Counted from the stretch's first letter, positions 17,081-26,982 are shown. The stretch: DNA of 44,327 nucleotides from an uncultured Lachnospiraceae bacterium (GCA_949743325.1 CATJTQ010000110.1:1-44327); one strand, 5' to 3'. Translations and numbers: made by a program. Notes: a model not told the origin generated them from the sequence alone.

Positions 17081-17716
17081 CTATAATTTTTCTTTTAAAT
17101 CACGTATTATTTTAGAAATACGTTCATTTTCCATTTTCATACTTACTTGATTTACGACCATTCTTGCTGAGAGCGGACAAACTTCTTCGAGAACGACAAG
17201 GCCGTTTTCTTTTAGTGTTGAACCGGTTTCTACTATATCAACGATAACTTCAGATAATCCCACAATTGGAGCTAACTCAATGGAACCGTTAAGTTTTATT
17301 ATTTCAACAGTCTGATGTTTCTTATTATGAAAATAGTCTTTAGCAATATTTGGATATTTTGTTGCTACACGAATATGTTCATGATGCTTTAATACCTCTT
17401 GCGCTGTCTGCGGACCGCACACACACATGCGGCATTTTCCAAATCCCAAATCCATAACTTCAAATAATTTTCTGCCTTCTTCTAAAATTGTATCTTTGCC
17501 GACAATACCAATATCAGCAGCTCCATACTCAACATAAGTTGGTACGTCAGGACCTTTTGAAAGAAAAAATTTAAGCTTAAGCTCTTCATTGACAAAAATT
17601 AATTTTCTGGAATCTTTATCTTTCATCTCTTCACATGTGATTCCAATCTGTTCAAATAATTCAAGAGTCTTTTTTGCAAGACGTCCTTTGCCTAATGCAA
17701 ATGTAATATATTCCAT
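17081..17716 (-). CDS. hisG: ATP phosphoribosyltransferase, short-form catalytic subunit
   Basis: This is the first and rate-limiting enzyme of histidine synthesis. The 211-residue length identifies the short form, which lacks the C-terminal regulatory domain and needs HisZ, encoded just upstream. The starting motif [20 protein letters not shown], the [15 protein letters not shown] segment and the PRPP-loop-like [16 protein letters not shown] are all present. A GGAGGAA site precedes the ATG, and the spacing to hisZ is 44 nt. Confidence 0.97.
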   Translation of the reverse strand: MEYITFALGKGRLAKKTLELFEQIGITCEEMKDKDSRKLIFVNEELKLKFFLSKGPDVPTYVEYGAADIGIVGKDTILEEGRKLFEVMDLGFGKCRMCVCGPQTAQEVLKHHEHIRVATKYPNIAKDYFHNKKHQTVEIIKLNGSIELAPIVGLSEVIVDIVETGSTLKENGLVVLEEVCPLSARMVVNQVSMKMENERISKIIRDLKEKL

Positions 17717-17760
17717 AGTTCCTCCACAGTAATTAAATTGACTTTAATATAAGTTTTATA

Positions 17761-19032
17761 TTATATAAATGGTTTTAGTTCATTAGACACATCTCTAATT
17801 TCCATATCACCGGTTACAAGATCATATATATCCAGCGCATTGCCTTCTTTATAATAATACACTTTCTTTGCATTGCTCCGTCTTGCAAATTCAATGTAAT
17901 CTTCCAATTTATGTTTTTTATCAAAACTAATAAAATCTATATATTCACCTGAATTTCTGTAAATATCTGCCAGAATAATTGCTTCTCTATGGACTTTATG
18001 TCTATATATGAAAATACTTTTCTTGCTTCCGCAAGGTATATTGATATTTTGCCTTTTCAATGCAAGGAAAAGTGAATCGAGCATTAGAGAAAAGCCTATT
18101 GCCCCTGCATTTTTTCCGAAAAGATTTAATAACGCATCATATCTTCCGCCCTTTACAATAGCCTCTCCTGTTCCTTTAGTAAATGCTCTGAAAATTATTC
18201 CTGTATAGTAATTATATTTGCTTAACATTCCAAAATCAAAAGAAACATATTTCTCAAGACGGTACATTTTTAAAATATTATATATTTCTGATAATCGGTC
18301 TATAGCTTTGAGAGCTCTTACATTTTTTGTTAGAGTTTTTGCAGTTGTAAGTACTTCTGCTGAACCGAAAAGCTGCGGCAGCTTTAGAAATACATTTCTT
18401 AGATTGTCATCTATATCTTGTTGTGCGAGTAATTCCTCCAGACCAAAATAATTTTTTGTTGATATTAATTCTCTTAGTTCAAAAATTGTCATCTCATCAA
18501 ACTTTGCCTCTTCAAGAAGACCTTTAAAAAATTCCACCTGTCCAATTTCAAGCTGAAAGCTTTCCAACCCCGATTGAAGCAGAAGTTTTATAATAAGAGA
18601 GGCCATCTCAGCATCCGCTTCCACACTTACATCATTTATAAGCTCAGCCCCAAGCTGTGTTGTCTCTTTTAACCGTCCTTGATAAACTGCCGTTTCATTG
18701 ATAAATACATTTCCTGAATAGCAGAATCTAAGCGGCATAGGCTCGTCCATATAATATTTTGCAGCACATCTTGCAATTGAAGGTGTAAAATCAGGGCGAA
18801 GAACTAATGTATCTCCCTCACGGTCAAAAAATTTATATAAATCTTTGGAAGGTATTGTGCCCACTTCCTTGGAGAATACGTCAAAATATTCAAATGTGGG
18901 AGTGTTTATATCTTCGAAACCATACTTCCTGAAAATATTATGCAGCTCTCCCTGTAAATAAAGTTTCTGTCTGCACTCTGTATTGTAAATATCCCTGACA
19001 CCCTCAGGTGTATGTAGCAGTTTTGTTTCCAT
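17761..19032 (-). CDS. hisZ: ATP phosphoribosyltransferase regulatory subunit
   Basis: This is a HisRS-like protein of 423 residues without the anticodon-binding domain. Class II synthetase motifs are recognisable: motif 2 region LRPDFTPSIARCAAKYY and PLRFCYSGNVF, and the motif-3-like KGGRYDALL. It binds histidine and activates or inhibits short HisG in a mixed octamer. It is the first gene of the cluster and has its own promoter about 45-70 nt upstream. The TPEGVRDI start segment matches the family. A C-terminal extension of about 90 residues is normal for HisZ. Confidence 0.93.
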   Translation of the reverse strand: METKLLHTPEGVRDIYNTECRQKLYLQGELHNIFRKYGFEDINTPTFEYFDVFSKEVGTIPSKDLYKFFDREGDTLVLRPDFTPSIARCAAKYYMDEPMPLRFCYSGNVFINETAVYQGRLKETTQLGAELINDVSVEADAEMASLIIKLLLQSGLESFQLEIGQVEFFKGLLEEAKFDEMTIFELRELISTKNYFGLEELLAQQDIDDNLRNVFLKLPQLFGSAEVLTTAKTLTKNVRALKAIDRLSEIYNILKMYRLEKYVSFDFGMLSKYNYYTGIIFRAFTKGTGEAIVKGGRYDALLNLFGKNAGAIGFSLMLDSLFLALKRQNINIPCGSKKSIFIYRHKVHREAIILADIYRNSGEYIDFISFDKKHKLEDYIEFARRSNAKKVYYYKEGNALDIYDLVTGDMEIRDVSNELKPFI

Positions 19033-19075
19033 GATATAAATTTCCTCCTAAAAATGACTTAACAAACTATTTTAT

Positions 19076-19104
19076 ATTATAAAACTAAAAACAATATCTT
19101 ACAA
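19076..19104 (-). promoter_or_regulatory. Promoter of the his cluster
   Basis: On the minus strand TTGTAA (19099-19104) and TATAAT (19076-19081) are 17 nt apart. The ribosome site TAGGAGGAAA precedes the hisZ ATG. The leader is only about 35 nt, so there is no room for a T-box or an attenuator. Confidence 0.6.
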
Positions 19105-19107
19105 TAA

Positions 19108-19653
19108 TTATTCTAAAAATTTGTCTCTTTCGTCCAAATCTTGCTGTATTTTTTCTAAGTAATGAACAAATATACTATTTTTGGATACTATTTCATACTG
19201 CGTATCAATTTCTTCAAAGCGAAAACTTTTTCTTCCGCCATTTTTCATTCGATTCCAAAATTCAAGCAGTTTTCTTAAAGTTAAATAATAATAAAAATTT
19301 CTTGCAGTAAAGTTAATAATAAAAAACGCAATGCCACCCTGCTCTTCGAATTTTTTCATAAAATCAACTTGATGTTCATGTATATTTTGAAGCGGAAATG
19401 TATTAGTTTTACATTCCTTAGCATCAAAACAAACAGGAATGCCCTGAACTGCACCTATGTAATCTACAGTGCTTTTCTGTTCAAAATATGCCAAGGTTAT
19501 ATGGCGTGTATCCTGATTAATTTTAACCGGCGTTATCGGAGTTGGAATTTTCTGTATTAGCGCCAGCTTTTCTTCTGCATATTTTTCATTAGTACGATTT
19601 ATTAAATCTTCTAATGCCGAACCTCTAAGTCCTCTTGAATTCCATGTAGGCAT
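19108..19653 (-). CDS. recU: Holliday junction resolvase RecU
   Basis: The 181-residue protein carries the RecU family blocks WNSRGLRGSALEDLIN at the start, TVDYIGAVQGIPVCFDAKEC (catalytic Asp and the D-x-K endonuclease motif) and FPLQNIHEHQVDFM. It cuts four-way junctions in recombination and modulates RecA in Firmicutes. Its start overlaps the end of the pseudouridine synthase gene by 43 nt in a different frame, an unusually long but plausible coupled overlap. In Bacillus recU pairs with ponA; no such partner is seen here. Confidence 0.94.
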   Translation of the reverse strand: MPTWNSRGLRGSALEDLINRTNEKYAEEKLALIQKIPTPITPVKINQDTRHITLAYFEQKSTVDYIGAVQGIPVCFDAKECKTNTFPLQNIHEHQVDFMKKFEEQGGIAFFIINFTARNFYYYLTLRKLLEFWNRMKNGGRKSFRFEEIDTQYEIVSKNSIFVHYLEKIQQDLDERDKFLE

Positions 19654-20627
19654 TGTGACAGGCCCTCTCTCTCCAGTATATAATTGAATTGTTTTGGTAT
19701 TGGCGCGGTAAATACTTTTCCTGAAAGATATGACAGAGGTCCTGAAATTTTTGGTATTTCAAGTCTGTAGCTGTGCAAAAACTGGCTCTTTAGACTGTAA
19801 AATCTCTTCCATTCTTTATTTATTTGCGGATTGCCATACTTACCATCACCTATTACTGGGTGCCCTATTGATGACAAATGGGCTCTTATCTGGTGGGACC
19901 TTCCTGTTAGTAACTGTATTTCCAATAATGTCTGTTTTCCATTGTTGGCGAGCGCTTTATATTTTGTCTCGATGTATAATGAGGATGGTCTTTCTTCAGA
20001 GGATATTGTAACTTTATTGTGATTATCAGATTTAGTTAAATATCCGCTGATTTTTTTCTCACCTTCCATTATACCATCAACTACACACAAATAATATTTA
20101 TGTACATTACGGTTTTTTAAAATTTGAGACATCTGTTGAAGTCCTGATAATGATTTGCCGCCAATAATAATGCCGCTTGTATTTCTGTCCAAACGATTAA
20201 CTACTGCAGGGTGGAAAGTTGACAAATCTTTATGTTTAATTTGGCTTGTCTTAATAAGATATGAGGTGAAATATTCAATCATTGATACATCATCATTTTT
20301 CGATTTCTGCGAGAGTATTCCAACAGGTTTATTCATTATACAAATATTATCGTCTTCATAAATTACTGTAAATGGTATGTCGGTATGTATTTTATATAAA
20401 TGATTATCATCTCTAAATTTTTCAATTGTCTCGTCAGCAAGAAAAAATTTTATTTCATCGTCTATCTTTAGTTTTTCATTGCCATTTGCCTTTTTGCCAT
20501 TTAAAACAATATTTTTCTTTCTTAACATTTTATAAATAAAACTTATAGATGCTTTATTTAAATATTTGCATAAATATTTATCAAAACGCTGACCCGCCTC
20601 GTTGGGACCAATTTTCTTTAACTCCAT
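19611..20627 (-). CDS. RluA-family pseudouridine synthase
   Basis: The 338-residue protein has an N-terminal S4 RNA-binding domain (about 10-75) and the catalytic core with HPAVVNRLDRNTSG, whose Asp after ArgLeu is the nucleophile. Further support comes from KYYLCVVDG and LLTGRSHQIRAHLSSIGHPVIGDGKYG. It isomerises uridine in rRNA or tRNA, probably as an RluC/D-type large subunit enzyme. The exact target cannot be told from sequence. The last 14 residues are read from DNA that also encodes the RecU N-terminus. A GGAG site is present upstream. Confidence 0.93.
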   Translation of the reverse strand: MELKKIGPNEAGQRFDKYLCKYLNKASISFIYKMLRKKNIVLNGKKANGNEKLKIDDEIKFFLADETIEKFRDDNHLYKIHTDIPFTVIYEDDNICIMNKPVGILSQKSKNDDVSMIEYFTSYLIKTSQIKHKDLSTFHPAVVNRLDRNTSGIIIGGKSLSGLQQMSQILKNRNVHKYYLCVVDGIMEGEKKISGYLTKSDNHNKVTISSEERPSSLYIETKYKALANNGKQTLLEIQLLTGRSHQIRAHLSSIGHPVIGDGKYGNPQINKEWKRFYSLKSQFLHSYRLEIPKISGPLSYLSGKVFTAPIPKQFNYILEREGLSQCLHGIQEDLEVRH

Positions 20628-20639
20628 AAATACTCCTTC

Positions 20640-21209
20640 TTACAGGCAGAAAGATCCAATAATTTCAATTATTCTACTTTCAGAACTGTTAGACTCATCA
20701 TTATCTCTCTTTAATTGTGACAGACGTTTAACAAATTCTTTTTCCGATTGATAAAATTTTACGTTTACATTGCCCTTGCCGCTGTTGCTCAGTATATTTT
20801 TTAAGTACTTTTCCATGTTTTTTGTATCTATTTTTTTATCAGGAGAATACAAATATACAGATTGTTCAAAAACGGCTATACAATCTATAAATGTTATCTT
20901 TTCTGATGAACTTATAGGCATATTATATAGGATATGTACATTTTTCTCAAATGGCTGTAATATCTTATGAAAAGATTCCTCTACCTCTTTAAATCTGATA
21001 TACATAAAAGTATTAACTAAAGATTTTCCAGCAGGGAGAACCCCTAATATTGCTACAACAGTCAGCATATTGTTTCTGGTTTTTGTAGTAATTAATCCAA
21101 TTATAAATACTGCAAGGACAATTCCAAAAAATGCCGCTGATCTAACTGATGTATATTTTTTTTGCCAGCGAAGGTAATTAAAATCACCTTTTCTTGGTCT
21201 GTTTTTCAT
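20640..21209 (-). CDS. Unknown two-span membrane protein
   Basis: I do not recognise this 189-residue product. It has a basic N-terminus (KNRPRKGDFNYLRWQKK) followed by two adjacent transmembrane segments (about 23-41 and 46-63). A soluble cytoplasmic part of about 125 residues follows, with the motif TFIDCIAVFEQSVYLYSPDKKID and a Lys/Ser-rich linker. It lies 12 nt before the pseudouridine synthase gene and is likely cotranscribed with it. The topology suggests a membrane-anchored cytosolic domain of unknown role. Confidence 0.7.
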   Translation of the reverse strand: MKNRPRKGDFNYLRWQKKYTSVRSAAFFGIVLAVFIIGLITTKTRNNMLTVVAILGVLPAGKSLVNTFMYIRFKEVEESFHKILQPFEKNVHILYNMPISSSEKITFIDCIAVFEQSVYLYSPDKKIDTKNMEKYLKNILSNSGKGNVNVKFYQSEKEFVKRLSQLKRDNDESNSSESRIIEIIGSFCL

Positions 21210-21279
21210 TGATTATTCCTCATTTCTGAATTTAGTTAATTCCAGCTAGTAAAAATTATAGCAGCTACAGTATTTTTAT

Positions 21280-22050
21280 TTACAGGAAAAATTTTGTAAT
21301 AAATAATAGAATTCGATGCGGTATCAATTTAGTTGTCATATAAAATGCATTCATCATACTGCCATAAATAGATAATTCTTTTTTTTGAGCAGAATCACGA
21401 AGTGCAAGTGAGACAACCTTTTCAGGTTTTGCCATCACAATTCTTTTGTAGAAAGTCTTATTTATATCACAGTTATCCTTTTTAAAAAACTCTGTATCTA
21501 CAGGTCCAGGGCATACAGCAGTTACATATACTTTTCTGTCTTTTGTCTCCACATTTAAAGCTCTTGAGAAACTCAGCACATAAGATTTTGAGGCAGCATA
21601 AACTGCAAATCTTTTTTGTGGAAAGAATGCCGCTGAAGATGCCATGTTAATTATTCTTGCGTTAGTTCCCATATAAGGAAGGCATAAATGTGTAATTTTA
21701 GTAAGTGCAGAACAATTTAGATCAACCATGCCAAATACTTCATTTTCTTTTTGTTCTTCAAAATAACCATGAACTCCAAAGCCTGCGGAATTTATAAGAA
21801 AACGTATATTAATTTTTTCTGATTTCAACTTTTCTTTTAGTTTATCGTAATCTTTATTATTTTGTAAATCCATAATTATTGGCACTAATTTAACATGGCT
21901 TTTTTTTGCAAGAGCGTTAAGTCTATCCTCTCTTCGGGCAATAACCCATATTTCATCAATTTTTGTGCAGTAATCTGGAAGCTGAAGTACAAACTCTTTT
22001 CCCATTCCTGAGGATGCGCCTGTAACTATCGCTATATTCTTTCTTTTCAT
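21280..22050 (-). CDS. Short-chain dehydrogenase/reductase
   Basis: The 256-residue SDR has the nucleotide-binding VTGASSGMGKEF near residue 10, the structural NSAGFG near 88, catalytic Ser in INMASSAAFFP, and YAASK (Tyr-x-x-x-Lys) near 152. CPGPVDTEFF follows, as in classical SDRs. It resembles the DltE/YqjQ-like subgroup, with a hydrophobic C-terminus (RILLFITKFFL). The substrate is unknown. A GGAG ribosome site precedes the ATG. It stands about 70 nt from its neighbours and may be a separate unit. Confidence 0.92.
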   Translation of the reverse strand: MKRKNIAIVTGASSGMGKEFVLQLPDYCTKIDEIWVIARREDRLNALAKKSHVKLVPIIMDLQNNKDYDKLKEKLKSEKINIRFLINSAGFGVHGYFEEQKENEVFGMVDLNCSALTKITHLCLPYMGTNARIINMASSAAFFPQKRFAVYAASKSYVLSFSRALNVETKDRKVYVTAVCPGPVDTEFFKKDNCDINKTFYKRIVMAKPEKVVSLALRDSAQKKELSIYGSMMNAFYMTTKLIPHRILLFITKFFL

Positions 22051-22122
22051 AATTAAATCTCCTTTAGAAACTGGTTTGAATCTATATTAAGAAAAACAAC
22101 TAAATAAATTTAGATATTTTAA

Positions 22123-23073
22123 TTACATACCATTCATTATATAGGCAAGTAAAGGTATTGTAATAACTGACAGAACCGTGCTGATAAATACATTTTGTGC
22201 TGCTGTTGACGCATCATTATCATATTCATTGCACAGCATTATTGTCACTGCTGCACATGGCATTGCAGAAATTATTACGGTTACTCCAAGAATCATGAAA
22301 TCTTTTATTATTAAATGACCAATCAGCCAAATTACTGCCGGAGGGACAAGTAGTTTAAAGAGACTAAACATATATGCATGTACATTTTGAAAAGTTTTTT
22401 TAACAGAATGTGCTGCCAATGAAGAACCAATTACAAGCATAGATAATGGCGTTGTTATATCACCTACACATTGAAGCGTGTCATTTACTACAAACGGAAG
22501 TTTTATATTGAATAAAAACATTATAAGCGCTAATGCTGCTGAGATTACACCAGGATTACAAATATTTTTCATTGTTAATCGATGCTTGTCCGAACTGTTT
22601 TTTGATAGTAAAAATCCTCCAAGCGAATATATAAGAAGATTGTTTGGAAGATTAAACAGCGCTGCATAAAATACATTGTTAAAGATTGCGTTTACTACGG
22701 GGATACCCATAAATGCATTATTTCCAAATATAGTCATAAAACGGTACAAACCAACCTCATTATCTTTCAGCCTGAATATGTATTTGACAAACAGCGATAA
22801 AATAATCAAAAATAAATACATACAACATGCTATTAAAAGAACAAACAGTGCGTCTGTCTTTGAGCCTGACAGTTTTTCATCGCTTGCTGAGGCCAGAATC
22901 AGTGCCGGAGCTGTTATATTAACTACAAGTGTGGAAAATTTTTTATTAGCTGTCTCATCAATAATACCAAGTCTGCTGGCAGCAAATCCTGCTATCATAA
23001 TTGCAAACAACATAAACATTTTTTCTATTACTACAGTCATATCAATCATCTTTAGTATCTCCCTCATGCACAT
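22123..23073 (-). CDS. AEC (auxin efflux carrier) family transporter
   Basis: The 316-residue protein has about ten transmembrane segments in two halves, with the AEC-type motif FGNNAFMGIPVVNAIF near residue 118. The second half contains VIGSSLAAHSV and an AMPCAAVTIMLCNEYDND segment, the usual AEC C-terminal block. Bacterial members export or import small organic acids, and no substrate is predictable. The annotated ATG overlaps the mazF stop by one base (TAATG). An ATG at 23049 after GAGGGAG is an alternative start. Confidence 0.9.
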   Translation of the reverse strand: MCMREILKMIDMTVVIEKMFMLFAIMIAGFAASRLGIIDETANKKFSTLVVNITAPALILASASDEKLSGSKTDALFVLLIACCMYLFLIILSLFVKYIFRLKDNEVGLYRFMTIFGNNAFMGIPVVNAIFNNVFYAALFNLPNNLLIYSLGGFLLSKNSSDKHRLTMKNICNPGVISAALALIMFLFNIKLPFVVNDTLQCVGDITTPLSMLVIGSSLAAHSVKKTFQNVHAYMFSLFKLLVPPAVIWLIGHLIIKDFMILGVTVIISAMPCAAVTIMLCNEYDNDASTAAQNVFISTVLSVITIPLLAYIMNGM

Positions 23074-23420
23074 TATGTATTTAATTCAAGGCTTACAAAT
23101 AGTGCACATTCCACTTTTTTCATTATTTCATCATCTAGATGGCACACTTTATCTTTGAGTCGCTGTTTATCAATTGTGCGAAGCTGTTCTAGCAATATTA
23201 CAGAATCTTTCACCATATCATATTTTTTTGAACTAAGTTCAATATGGGTTGGAAGCTTAGCTTTATTCATTTTTGATGTAATGGCGGCACATATCACGGT
23301 AGGAGAGTGTTTATTGCCTATATCGTTTTGTATAATTAAAACCGGTCTTATGCCCCCTTGTTCTGAACCGACAACCGGTCTTAGATCGGCATAGAAGACA
23401 TCACCTCGTCTGATAATCAA
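23073..23420 (-). CDS. MazF/NdoA-type mRNA interferase toxin
   Basis: The 115-residue protein is a close match to the EndoA/NdoA type of MazF. It has the N-terminal [22 protein letters not shown], catalytic Arg25 and Thr48 (ITSK), and the C-terminal [16 protein letters not shown]. The enzyme cleaves single-stranded mRNA at a short motif. It lies downstream of alr as in Bacillus, but the antitoxin gene usually found between them is absent: only 74 bp separate the two. The AEC gene follows with one-base overlap, so it belongs to the same transcript. Confidence 0.93.
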   Translation of the reverse strand: MIIRRGDVFYADLRPVVGSEQGGIRPVLIIQNDIGNKHSPTVICAAITSKMNKAKLPTHIELSSKKYDMVKDSVILLEQLRTIDKQRLKDKVCHLDDEIMKKVECALFVSLELNT

Positions 23421-23494
23421 TTATTTTCACTCACTTTCGATATTGTTTTATAGTTCCAGTATTACCAATATCTTCAAAGTGTATTCATTATTTT

Positions 23495-24679
23495 TCAATT
23501 ATTGAAATAATCATTAGTTTCAATTATAACTCCATTTTCTAAGTAAACTCTCGGTATTCTTTTTCCAAAATTACATACAAATTCGTAGTTGAATCTACCG
23601 CACAATTCGCTTAATTGTTCAACGTATATTGATGAGTTTCTGCTCTTCCCTATTAAAACCACTTCATCCATTAAATTTACATTTTTAATATCTGTAACAT
23701 CAACCATAAACTGATCCATGCAAATTCTTCCAATTATTTGTGCTTTTTGACCATTGATTAACACAAATCCTTTATTAGACAGCAGCCTTGGATATCCGTC
23801 ACCATATCCTACTGGTATTGTTGCAACTTTAGTTTTTCTTTTTGCTGTGAAAGTTCTTCCATATCCTACTGTAGTACCAGCCTCTATATCTTTTAAATAA
23901 CATATACAGCTTATAAGGCTAAGCGCAGGTTTTAGCTTTACAGCAGACTTATTTACTTCATCTGAGGGATACATGCCGTATAGACTTATACCGAGTCTTA
24001 CAAAATCGTAATTTGCACTCATTAAATCTATTGAAGCAGCACTGTTTGAACAATGTTTATATTTAAAAGAAATATTTTTACTTTTACATTTTTCAACAAA
24101 ACTATTGAAAAGTTCCATTTGGTTGTAAGATATACTTTTATCACGCTCATCGGATGTAGAAAAATGAGTAAACACCCCTTCTAACTCAATATTAGCTAAC
24201 TTATTAATTTCACAGATAAGCTTTATTGAATTTTCATCAGCTGGAACCCCCAGTCTGCTCATTGATGTGTCAAGTTTAAAATGTAATTTAACTTTTCTAT
24301 CTAATTTAGTTGCTGTTTCGGATAATATTATTGCAGTATCTATATCATATATAGGCAGATCAATATTGTTAAGAATAATTTCTTCATAATGGTATGGAAA
24401 TATAACTCCCAAAATTAAAATTTTTTTTGTGATTCCATGTTTTCTCAATATAAGAGCCTCTTCTGCTGTTGCCACTGCAAAACCAACTAAAAAATCCATA
24501 TTTTCAATTTTTTTTGCAATAGGAACAGCTCCGTGACCATATCCGTCAGTTTTTATTACTGCCATAATCTGTGTTTCTTCTGATATATTTTTTTTAATAT
24601 TAGTAATGTTATATTCTATTGCGTCTAAATCTATTGCCGCATATACTCTTTTATACTGTTCAGGTATTTGTCTCATCAA
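23495..24679 (-). CDS. alr: Alanine racemase
   Basis: The 394-residue PLP enzyme makes D-alanine for peptidoglycan. The PLP lysine is Lys43 in AVIKTDGYGHG, and the catalytic tyrosine region is AGTTVGYGRTFTA, followed by IPVGYGDGYPR. RICMDQFMVDVTD is also conserved. A possible second start, two residues in, makes no difference to function. The gene starts 17 nt after the nnr stop and is followed by mazF, matching the nnr-alr-mazF order common in Firmicutes. Confidence 0.97.
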   Translation of the reverse strand: MMRQIPEQYKRVYAAIDLDAIEYNITNIKKNISEETQIMAVIKTDGYGHGAVPIAKKIENMDFLVGFAVATAEEALILRKHGITKKILILGVIFPYHYEEIILNNIDLPIYDIDTAIILSETATKLDRKVKLHFKLDTSMSRLGVPADENSIKLICEINKLANIELEGVFTHFSTSDERDKSISYNQMELFNSFVEKCKSKNISFKYKHCSNSAASIDLMSANYDFVRLGISLYGMYPSDEVNKSAVKLKPALSLISCICYLKDIEAGTTVGYGRTFTAKRKTKVATIPVGYGDGYPRLLSNKGFVLINGQKAQIIGRICMDQFMVDVTDIKNVNLMDEVVLIGKSRNSSIYVEQLSELCGRFNYEFVCNFGKRIPRVYLENGVIIETNDYFNN

Positions 24680-24695
24680 TAAAATCTCTTCTCCA

Positions 24696-26234
24696 TTAAT
24701 CTATTAGTGTTCTAAATACAGTGGAAATCTCTTCTATTATATTTCCGGCGGTCATAGAGGTATTGCTGTATTTTAATGCAGCCTCTTCACCTGCCAAGCT
24801 ATGAATAAGCACACCGCAGTCAGCGGCATCTTTAATAGACATACCATTTGCAAGCAATGCGCTTATTATACCTGTAAGAACATCACCGCTTCCTGCAGTT
24901 GACATCCCGTTGCATCCATGAATATTCAGATAATCTGCAAATCCAGGCATTGATACAAATGTTCTGGCATCTTTTAATATACAGCAAATAGCATGTTCTT
25001 CTGCAAAGTTTTTTGAAGTTTCTTGTAAATTCCCTTTAATTTCTTTAATTGACTTTCCTGTAAGCCGTGACATTTCTCCTAAGTGAGGAGTAATAATTGT
25101 ATTTTTATCTATATATTTATATAAATAATTATTTTTTGCCAATATATTTAAGGCGTCAGCATCTAAGACTAATTGTCCTTCATGATATTTAAGTAAAATT
25201 TCAAGTAATCGGACAGTAAAGTTGTCTTCTCCAATACCGCAGCCGCAGGCAACAACATTACTGGATTGTATTATTCTTCTTACATCTTCGCTTAAAGCAA
25301 GAAAGTTATTTTTGTCGTCTATATTGGAATAAGTGAATAGAACTGCTTCTGGAATTAGTGTCTGTAATATTTGTCTGTTTTCTTCAGAAGTGATAATTCT
25401 AACATATCCAGCTCCGCTGCACAGAGCAGCTTTAGCAGATAGATATGCTGCACCTGCCATATTTTTACTTCCGACAAACATAGTAATTTTTCCAAATGTT
25501 CCTTTGTTGCTGTTATTTATCCTTTTTGGAAGTTTATTATGTAAATCTTCTTTGCTATATGTGTAGATTTGGGGCTTGTTTTTAAACAGGCTGTGTTTTG
25601 TTATTCCGATATCTTTTAATATAATTTCTCCGCAGTAATCAGCTCCGGGATATAGAAATTGACCAGCTTTCCTAAAAGCAAAGGTTATTGTAAAATCTGC
25701 TTTAACTGCACATCCCATGATTTTTCCATTATCTGCATTTATTCCAGATGGAATATCTACTGAAAATATTTTACTTTTATATGAGTTATTAATTTTTTCT
25801 ATAATTTTTCTATAATTTTCTGTAATATCTCTGTTAAGTCCAATTCCAAATATTCCGTCTATAATACAAGAATATGAATTAAAATCAATTTTGTGAATGT
25901 CCTGAGCATTTGCAATAATAGGAATTTTATATTTTTTCAATATTTCAAGCTGGAGGGATGTTTGGTTTGCTGTATGTTCTGCGTTGCCAACAAATGCAGC
26001 TGTAACGTTATAACCATCAAGATACAGTAATCGAGCTGTTGCAAGTGCGTCTCCGCCATTGTTTCCGCTTCCGGCCACGATTAATATATTATCCGATATT
26101 TCTATATGTTTCTTTATCTCTTCAAATGTGGCAGTTGCGGCACGCTCCATCAAACAAATTGAAGGAACTTTAAAATATTCACTTGTAGCGATATCACACG
26201 CTTTCATCTCACTTGTTTTTAGAAGGTACTGCAT
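24696..26234 (-). CDS. nnr: Bifunctional NAD(P)H-hydrate epimerase / dehydratase
   Basis: The 512-residue fusion repairs hydrated NAD(P)H. Residues 1-215 form the epimerase domain (GSGNNGGDALATARLL, DGIFGIGLNR, SVDIPSGINADNG). Residues 225-510 form the ADP-dependent dehydratase (GSKNMAGAAYLSAKAALCSGAGYV, ACGCGIGED, LVLDADALNIL, ITPHLGEMSRLTG, STAGSGDVLTGIISALLANG). All catalytic blocks look intact. The 5' end overlaps the coiled-coil gene by 26 nt. In many relatives acpS precedes this gene; here it does not. Confidence 0.96.
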   Translation of the reverse strand: MQYLLKTSEMKACDIATSEYFKVPSICLMERAATATFEEIKKHIEISDNILIVAGSGNNGGDALATARLLYLDGYNVTAAFVGNAEHTANQTSLQLEILKKYKIPIIANAQDIHKIDFNSYSCIIDGIFGIGLNRDITENYRKIIEKINNSYKSKIFSVDIPSGINADNGKIMGCAVKADFTITFAFRKAGQFLYPGADYCGEIILKDIGITKHSLFKNKPQIYTYSKEDLHNKLPKRINNSNKGTFGKITMFVGSKNMAGAAYLSAKAALCSGAGYVRIITSEENRQILQTLIPEAVLFTYSNIDDKNNFLALSEDVRRIIQSSNVVACGCGIGEDNFTVRLLEILLKYHEGQLVLDADALNILAKNNYLYKYIDKNTIITPHLGEMSRLTGKSIKEIKGNLQETSKNFAEEHAICCILKDARTFVSMPGFADYLNIHGCNGMSTAGSGDVLTGIISALLANGMSIKDAADCGVLIHSLAGEEAALKYSNTSMTAGNIIEEISTVFRTLID

Positions 26235-26880
26235 CTGTAAAAGATCCTTTCTTAAGACTATCGTCGGTCTGAAATGATTTATACTTTATATCAAATATTT
26301 CTGTAATTTCTGCTCCAAATAAATCATGCATATAACTGTACATGGCAACATTATATTCCTGAAGTTCTTCACGCTCAATCATTGATTGTGTTAGTTTAGC
26401 TCTTGTATCCTGAATCCATTCAGTTAATGCAATTATAGTATCATCATTTTCTTTAAAGCGCGTATAAAGAAATTCCATGCAAAGCATCATCAGTCTCTCA
26501 TTTGCATTCTCAATTCTCTCTGGAAGCGTGTCTAATTCATTTCTGTGAGTTTCCAATTTTTCATTTATTTCTAATATATATTTCTGATTTTTCATCTGCT
26601 TTTTAACTAATTCATTATCATTGCTTGTAGCAGCTTCCATATTGTCTACAATTTCTTTCATCAGATTTGTCTTTAAATTTTTGTAGTCTTTTAATTCATT
26701 AGTAAGCTGACCTTGCCTCTGCAGCAAATTGTTTAGTTCTTTTTCTGCTTTTTTTATGGAAGAAGTTTTTGCTTCATCAGGAAAAAGCTGATGCCATTTA
26801 TTATCCAATGTCAGAATTGGAATATTTCTTCCATGTAAAAATGCCTCAATTCTAGAGTTATTGTTTTTTTTTCTTGCCAT
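26209..26880 (-). CDS. Unknown coiled-coil protein
   Basis: The 223-residue product has a basic start (ARKKNNNSRIEAFLHGRNIPILTLDNKWHQLF) and a long helical coiled-coil region (about 40-185) with charged heptads. The segment LHGRNIPILTLDNKWHQLFP looks like a short folded motif. It carries no signal peptide or membrane span. I know of no function. It overlaps nnr by 26 nt, indicating coupled translation with NAD(P)HX repair and cell-wall genes. Confidence 0.7.
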   Translation of the reverse strand: MARKKNNNSRIEAFLHGRNIPILTLDNKWHQLFPDEAKTSSIKKAEKELNNLLQRQGQLTNELKDYKNLKTNLMKEIVDNMEAATSNDNELVKKQMKNQKYILEINEKLETHRNELDTLPERIENANERLMMLCMEFLYTRFKENDDTIIALTEWIQDTRAKLTQSMIEREELQEYNVAMYSYMHDLFGAEITEIFDIKYKSFQTDDSLKKGSFTDAVPSKNK

Positions 26881-26982
26881 ATTTCTTCCCTCGTTATATT
26901 AATTGTAAAACTCCATATTTATCTATTATATTCCATTTTTTATATCACTGCAAGTATAAAACAATGTATTTTATACGTTCAC

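Noticed and set aside
18960-19107. T-box or his attenuator upstream of hisZ
   Set aside because: The leader after the predicted promoter is only about 35 nt and has no T-box sequence or His-rich leader peptide.
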